Origin: Planctomycetales bacterium
GTDB taxonomy: Bacteria > Planctomycetota > Planctomycetia > Pirellulales > Pirellulaceae
DNA: 53,934 nucleotides
Direction: 5' to 3'
Assembly: GCA_020427005.1 (NCBI GenBank)
Contig: JAGQOY010000024.1
Span: 1-53,934 of the forward strand
A program made the position numbers and the translations under genes. Shown in pieces: positions 15,847-23,242 of this stretch (position 1 is its first letter; the number at the start of each line of letters is the position of its first letter). The notes below the pieces were generated by a model. It ran no database searches. It saw nothing but the letters and a program-made list of their open reading frames with translations, and was not told where the DNA came from.

Positions 15847-15961
15847 TGCGCCAACTCAATATCTTGAAAAGGTGATATGCGATTTACGGCACAACCTAGC
15901 AAGTGTCGAACGCAACGACAGTTCCGTGCCTATGGTTCAATGCTCATAACTCACTATTCTG

Positions 15962-16834
15962 CTATTTGCTTTGCAACCTGGCCATAACCTGATCGGTAAT
16001 TAACTTGATAAGCCGCTCTTCGTCGATACCGTTACCGGGACTATCACCGCTGGTGGCAGGCGCTGCAGCTGGCTGCATGACTGGAGGAGCTTCGAACGCG
16101 CGGCGTTCAACACCCGATGATGACCATGTTTCACGAAATATGTCATTGGCACAAATATCGCAGTTCTTGTATTCGTCCGTTAAGCGAGGATCGCTGAATC
16201 CCCATTTATCCTTCAACTCAAGCAACTCGCGACTCTTCTGCTCATCTAAGTAATTGACTTTTCCAAGTTGCCTCGACAACATCAGAATTCGGCAGTACGC
16301 ATCGAGTATTTCTGTCCACCAATAGGCTTTCTCCACGTCTTCTCCAAAGCTGACGGTGCCGTGGTTAGCCAATATGATAACGTTGCACTTGCTGACAAAG
16401 GGAATGATCGTGTCCGCGAACGCTTGCCCTCCGGGAGTCTCATATTTAGTAATAGGCACATCCCCCAAGAACACTTCGACCTCTGGTAGAACACATTGTG
16501 GGATGGGCTCACGTGCAACTGCAAAGGCTGTTGCATGTGGGGGATGGCAATGAACCACGCTCTTGATTTCTGGCCGTTGTTTATAGATCTCCAGATGCAA
16601 CAACGCCTCGCTGCTGCGTTTCCTGCGACCAGCAATTTGCTTGCCTGTCATATCAATAGTGCAAATATCATCGGGCTTTAAGAAGCCCTTGGAGTGCATG
16701 GTGGGCGTACAAAGGACTTCGTTATCGCCAATTCGAACCGTGATATTGCCATCGTTGGCGGCGGCAAATCCCTTGTTATAAATGCGTTGACCAATATCGC
16801 AGATATCAAGCTTAATTTTGTGGGCATTGATCAT
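15962..16834 (-). CDS. Class II aldolase (L-fuculose/L-rhamnulose 1-phosphate type) with C-terminal encapsulation helix
   Basis: 290 residues; the FucA/AraD-type domain covers about 1-215. Zinc and catalytic candidates are E76 (in SSEALLH), H95 and H97 (VVHCHPPH) and H158 (LANHGT). It would cleave L-fuculose- or L-rhamnulose-1-phosphate to DHAP and L-lactaldehyde, the entry step of the PVM compartment pathway. After the catalytic domain a Pro/Ala-rich linker (about 238-265) leads to a terminal helix, DEERLIKLITDQVMARL at 271-287, which matches the encapsulation peptides on the neighbouring cargo proteins. The ATG follows AAGG at good spacing. A pair of Cys (CDIC near 225) precedes the linker and is unexplained. 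No sugar isomerase or kinase is in the window, so upstream steps must be encoded elsewhere. Confidence 0.92.
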   Translation of the reverse strand: MINAHKIKLDICDIGQRIYNKGFAAANDGNITVRIGDNEVLCTPTMHSKGFLKPDDICTIDMTGKQIAGRRKRSSEALLHLEIYKQRPEIKSVVHCHPPHATAFAVAREPIPQCVLPEVEVFLGDVPITKYETPGGQAFADTIIPFVSKCNVIILANHGTVSFGEDVEKAYWWTEILDAYCRILMLSRQLGKVNYLDEQKSRELLELKDKWGFSDPRLTDEYKNCDICANDIFRETWSSSGVERRAFEAPPVMQPAAAPATSGDSPGNGIDEERLIKLITDQVMARLQSK

Positions 16835-16914
16835 GTTTGAGCCTTAAATGAAAGTCGGTTTTATTGTTTCGTAGTAGTTAAAATTGCTAGTGATTTTTTA
16901 AAGCGGCTTCTGGA

Positions 16915-17235
16915 TTACCCTCGGGAATTCAAACGCAGCTTGGCAACGGTGATTGGATCGATAATTATGTCGTCGAGTATGGCCGAACAATACGCATCCA
17001 CGGCCTTCAAGGCAGGGCGAAAGGGTTGAGCTGCTTCGGCACCATCGCTAACCGCGATTCGGCTAGCATCTCCGGCTCCCAATTCGTCCCAAACCACGAC
17101 CAAGTCTGGATCGGTAGACGCTTGTCCGGTTAATAAGGATGTACCCAATGGTTCTGTGGCCAATAATCTCGCCCCATGAAAGCTCTCGTGACATTTGCAG
17201 AGCGTAATGTTTCCAATCACTTGAAAAACTTGCAT
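16915..17235 (-). CDS. EutN/CcmL-family vertex shell protein (BMC-P), third paralogue
   Basis: 106 residues from the ATG at 17235, chosen over an upstream start at 17271 because EutN proteins begin directly with the first strand (MQVFQVIGNITL) and because this ATG lies 2 bases after the preceding gene's stop. Such proteins form pentamers that cap the vertices of BMC shells. Seen: the first strand with VIGNITL, ARLLATEPL, and VVWDELGAGDASRIAVSDG, equivalent to the D-x-x-GAG-x-G loop of the family. It is the most divergent of the three copies, with an extended C-terminus (about residues 75-106) and a CKCHE motif near 14-18. Tight coupling to the unknown cargo gene suggests co-translation. Confidence 0.85.
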   Translation of the reverse strand: MQVFQVIGNITLCKCHESFHGARLLATEPLGTSLLTGQASTDPDLVVVWDELGAGDASRIAVSDGAEAAQPFRPALKAVDAYCSAILDDIIIDPITVAKLRLNSRG

Positions 17236-17237
17236 GG

Positions 17238-18035
17238 CTAGTTCACTCCCCTCAACAAGAGTTGCACCCAAGCTTTCGACAAATTGGCTGTTGCCGCTAA
17301 GTTCCAGGCTCCGCGCTCAATCACGATTGCCTGCGGTTGCGTCTGAGAAATGGCCGCTTGCAATCCGGAAAGACTTGGTAAGTGAACGACCCTTTGCCCT
17401 TTTGCTTGGGATAGATGTAGAGTGCCTTTGAATGGTTCGTCGGCCAGCCAGATTGCATACTCACCACGTGAGATGCTCGCAAGAACCTCGCCTGCGCGAA
17501 CCTCTACACGTTCGCGCAAGCTCATGAAATGTACATTCATAGATTGCGAATCGCGTGAAGGTTGTCCGTCAGCAAAAATAGCCACTCGCACCGCTGGTTG
17601 TGTTGTGGATTGCTCGCCTCGCCGCAAAGTGATGTTACGCAACCGCAGTTCATCTAGCACGGCTGGTGTCACAACGGAAGTGGTGGGTACGCAAACCGTA
17701 TGCAGCTGCTGCCAGCGCCCGCGTAAGGACGCCAGCGTTATCACACGACCATGCAACCAAAGTTCACCAGGATCTGTTGTTTCTAGGTGGGACTCATGCC
17801 GAACCCTCTCCTCACCGGCGTTCGACTCTCCCAAGGGGAGAGTTAGGGAATTTGCTTGATCACAAAAACTGCGAAGATGCTGGTTCTCAGGAGAGGCCCA
17901 ATGCTGACCATCGTCGTTATTTGGACTGAGGGCGTGAACCGGTTGGGATCCAGGCTGAGTTGAAGATACGTCGCTTCGCAGTCGCTGCACGACTTGGCGA
18001 ATGATATCTTCAACTTGTGCTGGATCGAATTGCAT
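17238..18035 (-). CDS. Conserved-type BMC cargo protein of unknown function with N-terminal encapsulation helix
   Basis: 265 residues. I do not recognise an enzyme family. The N-terminus FDPAQVEDIIRQVVQRLR (3-20) is an amphipathic helix like those on PduL and the aldehyde dehydrogenase of this locus, followed by a polar, low-complexity linker to about residue 85. Residues about 90-265 look like a compact alpha/beta domain with segments GRVITLASLRG, VVTPAVLDELRLRNITLRR and a repeating hydrophobic pattern near the end, reminiscent of a nucleotide-binding fold but without a clear motif. The linker includes a translated palindromic repeat (17801-17850; LTLPLGESNAGEERV). The gene sits between two EutN genes, and its stop lies 2 bases before the next ATG. 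Position and leader peptide suggest a lumen protein or assembly factor. Confidence 0.75.
   Translation of the reverse strand: MQFDPAQVEDIIRQVVQRLRSDVSSTQPGSQPVHALSPNNDDGQHWASPENQHLRSFCDQANSLTLPLGESNAGEERVRHESHLETTDPGELWLHGRVITLASLRGRWQQLHTVCVPTTSVVTPAVLDELRLRNITLRRGEQSTTQPAVRVAIFADGQPSRDSQSMNVHFMSLRERVEVRAGEVLASISRGEYAIWLADEPFKGTLHLSQAKGQRVVHLPSLSGLQAAISQTQPQAIVIERGAWNLAATANLSKAWVQLLLRGVN
17801..17850. repeat. Palindromic repeat inserted in frame inside a coding region
   Basis: On the minus strand CTCTCCC-CTT-GGGAGAG forms a perfect 7-bp hairpin, flanked by TTCCCT at one end and GAGAGGGTT at the other. It is a diverged copy of the intergenic element at 15794-15846. It is read through in frame as part of the linker of the unknown BMC cargo protein. 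Confidence 0.6.
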
Positions 18036-18110
18036 GGTGGTGAAGCGTTTAATTCAATATCAAGGTTGTCATGAAAGCAAGTTTTGGATTCAATCAATTG
18101 GTTGGAACTG

Positions 18111-18371
18111 CTAATCGTCCAACAGGCCAAGGACAGCCCAACGGATGGGAGAGTTTTGCACGCCGAACATGTCGCGAATAGCGGCACCATCACTAGTCAA
18201 CATCACCTTTTGTCCTGTGCCGGCGCCGATAGCATCCACAACGATCATGGGCGGACCATCGGGAGATACTTGATCAGCCATCAATGGTTGTGCGACCAGC
18301 AGTTTGCGCGATTGCAAAGTGGGATGCTTAACCGTCGAATGTGCTTTTCCTACGATCAGTGCTGCCTGCAT
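18111..18371 (-). CDS. EutN/CcmL-family vertex shell protein (BMC-P), second paralogue
   Basis: 86 residues, the standard length of this family. Seen: first strand MQAALIVGKAHSTVKHP, the middle strand RKLLVAQPL, and the signature VVDAIGAGTGQKVMLTSDGAAIR (about 44-66), ending with the strand AVLGLLDD. It would form pentameric caps at the icosahedral vertices. It starts 18 bases after the aldehyde dehydrogenase stop, with GAGAG just upstream, so it is clearly part of the same transcript. Confidence 0.95.
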   Translation of the reverse strand: MQAALIVGKAHSTVKHPTLQSRKLLVAQPLMADQVSPDGPPMIVVDAIGAGTGQKVMLTSDGAAIRDMFGVQNSPIRWAVLGLLDD

Positions 18372-18389
18372 GTTTCTCTCGCGTTGATG

Positions 18390-19844
18390 TTAGTCCTGTA
18401 AGCCGGGGCCACCCAGAATCCACAAATCATCGATCAAGCTGCATCGTCGTTCGCGGGTAAATGTCAAAGGTGTTGTGACACCTTCCCCAGTGGGACCAGC
18501 GATTGAAAACGACAAATAACCTTCACCTCCGAGTCCGAGTCCTGCCATGCACGGCCCATTTTTGATGAAAAGCGTCGTATCCAAGGCTCTGGCCATTTTG
18601 GTCATATTGCGAACGTCACGAGAGTGAATGATGCTCGTATGGCGGAAACCATGTTCGTAGTACTTAGCAAGCTCAATTGCCTGATCCACGTCACGACAAC
18701 GCACGAAGGGGACAAATGGCATCATCTGTTCGACCGAGACGAACGGATGGTTCGATTCGGTTTCGCCATAGACGAGCTCGGTTTTGGGATCAACGGTGAC
18801 ACCTGCTGCGGCAGCCAGTTTCGACGCATCTTGGCCTAACAATTCTTTCGTCGGACCCAAATGCTTGTGCGATCCTTCGCCGACCTCGTGGAAAGCAGCC
18901 GCCGTCAAGCGTTCGATTTGGGAGCTATTCAATCGCACCGCTCCAGCCCGTTGCATAGCATCCATCAATTTGTCGAACACTGAGGCAACTACGAACACTT
19001 CCTTTTCTGCGATGCACAACAAGTTATTGTCAAAGGCCGCACCTTGGATAATGCAGCGTGCTGCGCGGTCTAAATCGGCAGTCTCATCAACTACCACAGG
19101 CGGATTTCCCGGTCCTGCCACTATGGCTCGTTTGCCACTATTCAATGCTGCTCTGCCCACGGCTGGGCCGCCTGTCACGCAAATAAGCGACACATCGCGG
19201 TGCCTGAATATTGTTGACGCTGATTCCAAAGTCGGTTCGGTGATTACGCAAATCAGGTTGTCGATTCCGATATCTTCGTAAATAGCCTGATTGAAACGTC
19301 GCACTCCTTCGGCCGCCACCTTTCGACCACTAGGATGCGGATTGACCACGACCGTGTTTCCGCCAGCTATCATGCTGACGGCGTTGCCAGTAATCGTTGG
19401 CAGGGAGTGTGTCACGGGAGTGATCGCACCGATAACTCCAAATGGAGCATGTTCGATCACCGCCAGTCCACGATCACCACTATAGGCCTGGGTAGAGAGA
19501 AACTCTGTGCCAGGAGCGAGGCGACCAAGAGTTTCTAGTTTGCCGATTTTATGAGCCAAACGACCAATCTTTGTTTCGTTCATCTCCATGGTGCCCAATT
19601 CGACTGCCTGAGCGATCGATATCCGTCGGATATGCTCGATGGCCTTCTTGCGATCTTCCATGGGTCGTTGGCGCAGTTTTTCAAACGCTTCTCTCGCCGC
19701 CGCAACCGCTTGATTGGCACAAGTGAATTGGCCGTAACGACCTACATTACTGATGGTACCGGAAGTCGAGTTAGCACTTCGACCTCGAACTTCTTGTAAA
19801 ACTTGCGTCACAACGTTTCGAATCAGATCTTCGCTAATTTGCAT
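18390..19844 (-). CDS. CoA-acylating aldehyde dehydrogenase of the BMC (PduP/EutE-like)
   Basis: 484 residues, usual for PduP/EutE. The N-terminal helix ISEDLIRNVVTQVLQEV (3-19) and a following Ser/Thr/Gly linker form an encapsulation peptide. The catalytic domain shows HAPFGVIGAITPVTHSLPT, the NAD-binding TGGPAVGRAA and the nucleophile C277 in FDNNLLCIAEKE. In the PVM pathway it oxidises L-lactaldehyde with NAD and CoA to lactyl-CoA inside the shell, keeping the reactive aldehyde from the cytosol. It lies 54 bases after the first EutN gene. No strong ribosome-binding site precedes the ATG. Substrate is inferred from context; propionaldehyde- or acetaldehyde-type activity cannot be excluded. 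Confidence 0.93.
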   Translation of the reverse strand: MQISEDLIRNVVTQVLQEVRGRSANSTSGTISNVGRYGQFTCANQAVAAAREAFEKLRQRPMEDRKKAIEHIRRISIAQAVELGTMEMNETKIGRLAHKIGKLETLGRLAPGTEFLSTQAYSGDRGLAVIEHAPFGVIGAITPVTHSLPTITGNAVSMIAGGNTVVVNPHPSGRKVAAEGVRRFNQAIYEDIGIDNLICVITEPTLESASTIFRHRDVSLICVTGGPAVGRAALNSGKRAIVAGPGNPPVVVDETADLDRAARCIIQGAAFDNNLLCIAEKEVFVVASVFDKLMDAMQRAGAVRLNSSQIERLTAAAFHEVGEGSHKHLGPTKELLGQDASKLAAAAGVTVDPKTELVYGETESNHPFVSVEQMMPFVPFVRCRDVDQAIELAKYYEHGFRHTSIIHSRDVRNMTKMARALDTTLFIKNGPCMAGLGLGGEGYLSFSIAGPTGEGVTTPLTFTRERRCSLIDDLWILGGPGLQD

Positions 19845-19898
19845 TTTTATTAACTCGCAGTGATGTTGCGGGCTGAGTGTTTTTCATTACGCCGAGAT

Positions 19899-20216
19899 TT
19901 AAGGTTCTTCTCGACGACTGTAGACTTCTGACTTTTCGATATTGACCGAATCGACAATCCCGATCACGACACAGTCAATGGGTAGTTTCTGAGTTTCCGG
20001 AGTGAATCTTGCGCTGCTGCCCTGCACGATCAAAACCATGTCACCTACACCAGCCCCAAGCATATCGACAGCAATGAATGTTCGACCCGTGCTGATCAAT
20101 TTGTTTCGCGCGGCCTGGTCCAGTCGATATGGTTCTACTACCAGTAGCTTTTGGCCGCGCATCGAATCAACCTTCTCAGTTGAAACGACGGAACCAGTAA
20201 CTTTGGCAACAAACAT
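19899..20216 (-). CDS. EutN/CcmL-family vertex shell protein (BMC-P), first paralogue
   Basis: 105 residues from the ATG at 20216; this start is chosen over 20261 because AAAGGAA lies 6 bases upstream and the family begins with the strand MFVAKVTGSVVST. Seen: QKLLVVEPY, the signature FIAVDMLGAGVGDMVLIVQGSSAR (about 46-69), and a longer C-terminal tail with VVIGIVDSVNI. It forms pentameric shell caps. Having three paralogues fits the PVM locus type, where different pentamers may coexist. Confidence 0.94.
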   Translation of the reverse strand: MFVAKVTGSVVSTEKVDSMRGQKLLVVEPYRLDQAARNKLISTGRTFIAVDMLGAGVGDMVLIVQGSSARFTPETQKLPIDCVVIGIVDSVNIEKSEVYSRREEP

Positions 20217-20321
20217 GAAACGTTCCTTTGTTAACCAACCACACTGAGTACCAACTACCACGGCTTTCGAAAACTAGTCAAAGGGGACTTCGAACCTTGG
20301 GAGTTGCGTAGGTGTTAGGTG

Positions 20322-21545
20322 TTACGTGCTAGGACCTTGTAGAATTGCCAAGGTCTGTCGAGCAACAATCAATTCTTCATTCGTTGGTATGACCCAAATT
20401 TGCGCGCGGCTACTTTCGGCCTGCAGGGACACTTCGCTATCCTTAACTCGAGGAGCAAAGTTCTTCTGTTCATCAAGTTGAATTCCCAGTTCTTCCAACC
20501 CTTGGCAAACTCGATGACGGATCGCTGCCCCGTTTTCACCTATTCCGCCGGTGAAGACGAGGGCATCGCATCCTCCTAACGCGACTAGCTGACTACCTAA
20601 TTGCCGCCGGATTTCTTCTATATAGACATCTAAAGCTAGTTTGGCATCGCCATTGCCGAGTTCAGCGGCTGCCTCCAAGTCACGAATATCTCCACTGATA
20701 CCTCCGGACAGTCCCAGCAGACCAGCCTGAGTTGCCAGCCTATGTAACACCTGTCCCAAATCGAGACCGCTGTGTTGCATCAGCATGGGTAAACAAAAGG
20801 GATCCAAGTCACCGACGCGATTGTTTTGTGGCAAACCTGTTTGTGGGCTCATTCCCATGGAGGTTGCCACACTTTGCCCAGCCGCAATTGCACACAAACT
20901 GCTGGAACCACCCAAGTGACACGAGATCACTCGCGCATCCTGGCGTCCCAGAAGCTGACTACTGCGCATGGCAATGTACCGATGGCTAGCACCGTGAAAT
21001 CCCCACTTGCGAATTGGAAGTTCATCAGCCCACTGCTTCGGTAACGCGTAGCGTCGCCGGGCTTCGGGAATTGTGCGGTGAAAGTCGGTTTCAAAAGCTG
21101 CCACCAACGGAATATCCGGAACCGTAGATGCAAGTTGTCTCATAGCAGACAAGTAAGGTGGATTATGAGCCGGAGCTACCGAGCTAACTTCTTCCATCGC
21201 AGTTAGCACCTGTTCAGTAATGCGGAATACGCCCTGCATGCGACCACCATGCACAGCCTTAAACCCAATGGCAGCAATATCGCTGGCACTCTGGATACAG
21301 CCGTGTGCATCTCCGGTCAATTGAGCAATGCAAGCTCGCACCGCCACACCGTGGTGAGGCACTTCCATTTCCATTTGGCCTCGGTAGTCACCGATTTCTA
21401 CCGAACAAGGACTGATCGGTGCACCGATTCGTTCAACACCTCCGCGAGCCAACTGGATTGCCGGTTGGCCTAACTTCTCTGGAGACATGTCGAACAAACG
21501 GTACTTGAAACTAGTGGACCCCAAGTTCGCCACGAGAACAAACAT
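20322..21545 (-). CDS. Acetate kinase-like acyl-phosphate kinase of the BMC locus
   Basis: 407 residues from the ATG at 21545. The frame is open to 21671, but this ATG has AGGAGGGAAGG upstream and gives the canonical start with N7 in LVANLGSTSFKY. It would convert acyl-phosphate plus ADP to acid plus ATP. Retained: N7, HGASHRY near 184-190, the active-site Arg in NRVGDLDP (R243) and the C-terminal PTNEELIVAR. Changed relative to the acetate kinase family as I recall it: the substrate-site Arg before VVHGG is K96 (GFKAVHGG), and the Asp of DTAFH is E152 (FETDFH). The classical HLGNG is HLGGSSS. No encapsulation helix is seen, so it is probably cytosolic. It lies between the BMC-H and EutN genes. 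The likely substrate is lactyl-phosphate. Confidence 0.9.
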   Translation of the reverse strand: MFVLVANLGSTSFKYRLFDMSPEKLGQPAIQLARGGVERIGAPISPCSVEIGDYRGQMEMEVPHHGVAVRACIAQLTGDAHGCIQSASDIAAIGFKAVHGGRMQGVFRITEQVLTAMEEVSSVAPAHNPPYLSAMRQLASTVPDIPLVAAFETDFHRTIPEARRRYALPKQWADELPIRKWGFHGASHRYIAMRSSQLLGRQDARVISCHLGGSSSLCAIAAGQSVATSMGMSPQTGLPQNNRVGDLDPFCLPMLMQHSGLDLGQVLHRLATQAGLLGLSGGISGDIRDLEAAAELGNGDAKLALDVYIEEIRRQLGSQLVALGGCDALVFTGGIGENGAAIRHRVCQGLEELGIQLDEQKNFAPRVKDSEVSLQAESSRAQIWVIPTNEELIVARQTLAILQGPST

Positions 21546-21703
21546 CTTGTCGCCTTCCCTCCTCAGGTACTGATTCACTCGATCCGGCTTTGGAACCACT
21601 TGGTTCATACTATCGATAGATTGAGTTTTTTCAGTGGTAGCATTTTCCGTGTCTAAGAATGAACGACCCACTTCCTTTTCAGGAACTGCTGTCGAACATT
21701 CTG

Positions 21704-21973
21704 TTAGGAGAAAAAAGCTGTTTCCAAACCTTCAGCTGGACGAGGTATCACGTGGCTGCTTACGAGGTCTCCAACTTGTGCAGCGGCATTCGCGCCCGCT
21801 TCAACAGCTGCGCGGACGCTGCCTACGTCACCGCTAACGACGGTCGTTACCAAGCCACCACCAATGTCAACTCGCTTTACGATCTCCACACTGGCCGCTT
21901 TAACCATAGCGTCTGTGGCTTCGACAAGAGCCAACAGACCTTTGGTTTCGATCAAACCGATTGCTTTTTGCAT
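21704..21973 (-). CDS. BMC-H hexameric shell protein, second copy
   Basis: 89 residues, one BMC domain (Pfam BMC). Seen: AIGLIETKGLLALVEATDAMVKAA at the first helix, the pore-loop region DIGGGLVTTVVSGDVGSVRAAVEAG, and the C-terminal strand VISSHVIPRP-like segment. Hexamers tile the facets of the shell and pass substrates through the central pore, here lined by the GGG segment. It is separated by 112 bases from the other BMC-H gene and by 158 from the kinase. Confidence 0.97.
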   Translation of the reverse strand: MQKAIGLIETKGLLALVEATDAMVKAASVEIVKRVDIGGGLVTTVVSGDVGSVRAAVEAGANAAAQVGDLVSSHVIPRPAEGLETAFFS

Positions 21974-22085
21974 AATGATTCAAACCTGATGAATTAAGTT
22001 TTGTGATGAATGCGGACCTTTCCCACAAGCAAAAGTCATGGGCCACGTCGGCGGGATACTTTTTTTGTGGACGAGATCTGTGTGA

Positions 22086-22370
22086 CTAAACGCCAACCTT
22101 CAAGACTTTGGGCAGATCTTCATGGGGGCGTGCGATTACTTGCACACTCACCACTTCACCAACTCTCCCAGCAGCAGCTGCGCCCGCGTCGGTAGCCGCT
22201 TTGACTGCCGCCACATCGCCGGATACGAAGGCTGATACTAGTCCACTACCAACTTTATCCCACCCTAGGAATTGAACGTTGGCGGCTTTCATCATGGCAT
22301 CGACCGCTTCCACTAAAGACACAAAGCCCTTAGTTTCGATCATGCCCAAGGCTTCAGAAATCTTTGCCAT
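22086..22370 (-). CDS. BMC-H hexameric shell protein, first copy
   Basis: 94 residues from the ATG at 22370, chosen over 22421 because AAGGAG precedes it and the family begins [15 protein letters not shown]. One BMC domain: [21 protein letters not shown], pore-loop region [25 protein letters not shown], and [13 protein letters not shown]. Its pore loop has GSG where the second copy has GGG, so the two hexamers may differ in pore chemistry. The 128-base gap after pduL contains no gene. Confidence 0.97.
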   Translation of the reverse strand: MAKISEALGMIETKGFVSLVEAVDAMMKAANVQFLGWDKVGSGLVSAFVSGDVAAVKAATDAGAAAAGRVGEVVSVQVIARPHEDLPKVLKVGV

Positions 22371-22498
22371 ACTCGGTTTTCTCCTTGCTTTTGGCATTGT
22401 TGTTCGACCCGTGAGGGTCATGAAAAGGTACTGTTGACGCTGGTAAAAGGAGTCAACCTCTTAACCAACACTCCAATCAATTTTTAAAAGAATCCCCA

Positions 22499-23221
22499 CT
22501 AGCCCTGGCATTTGCAGGGGCCAGTCTTCTTAAGTTCAATTTTTGTAGCTTGATCCAGGTTACAGGCGTTTCCCTCATCGGTGTCGATGTGAACTTCGAG
22601 CTTGGAAGTCTGGTCGGCCCGTACGAGCAAATCCTCAAAGGCAAGACTGCACTGGGGGCTGTGAATCTTGAGGGTCATGAAGTCCCCGTTTTGTACACCG
22701 TAGAATTCGGCCTCACGAAAGCTCATATGAACATGCCGCGCGGCTCGAATAACGCCCTCGCTTAGTTCTACTGAGCCGGCAGGTCCTACCAACAAACAGC
22801 CTGGTGTGCCACTTATATCACCACTGTGCCGCACTGGTGCGTTGACGCCCAATGAAATGGCATCGGTCAGAGCCAATTCCACTTGCGAATGCTTGCGAGT
22901 TGGACCGAGGACGCGCACTTCGGGTAGCATGCGCCTGCGTGGACCCACAATCATGACTGTTTCTTGAGCCGCGTAGAATCCATCTTGGTACAAGCTCTTG
23001 CCGGGCGTCAGCGTGTGTCCTTTGCCAAACAATCTCTCGACATGCTCATCGGTTAAGTGAACATGGCGGGCAGAAATGCTTACCCGAAGATCCGGAACGT
23101 AGGATTTGCTTTGACTAGCCAAGTCAGTTGAAGAACCGTTTGAGCCCGCCGATGCAATGCGTCGCACGATTTGACGAACCAAATCCTCGACTTGCCCCCG
23201 CTCGAAAGTTGATGCAGCCAT
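22499..23221 (-). CDS. pduL: PduL-type phosphotransacylase
   Basis: 240 residues; two tandem beta-barrel halves as in PduL. Zinc-ligand motifs are visible: H53 and H55 in SARHVHLT, H163 and H165 in AARHVHMS, and H211 in EVHIDTDEGNAC. It exchanges CoA for phosphate on acyl-CoA (lactyl- or propionyl-CoA), recycling CoA inside the shell. The N-terminus FERGQVEDLVRQIVRRI (6-22) plus a Ser-rich linker is an encapsulation peptide. The C-terminus carries a CKC motif of unknown meaning. It starts 21 bases after the regulator's stop, so it is probably co-transcribed with it. Confidence 0.95.
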   Translation of the reverse strand: MAASTFERGQVEDLVRQIVRRIASAGSNGSSTDLASQSKSYVPDLRVSISARHVHLTDEHVERLFGKGHTLTPGKSLYQDGFYAAQETVMIVGPRRRMLPEVRVLGPTRKHSQVELALTDAISLGVNAPVRHSGDISGTPGCLLVGPAGSVELSEGVIRAARHVHMSFREAEFYGVQNGDFMTLKIHSPQCSLAFEDLLVRADQTSKLEVHIDTDEGNACNLDQATKIELKKTGPCKCQG

Positions 23222-23242
23222 TTTCCGTTTCCCACCGATTCG

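Noticed and set aside
21704..22370. Tandem BMC-H genes as one BMC-T gene broken by a frameshift
   Set aside because: Each has its own start codon and complete domain, and 112 non-coding bases separate them.
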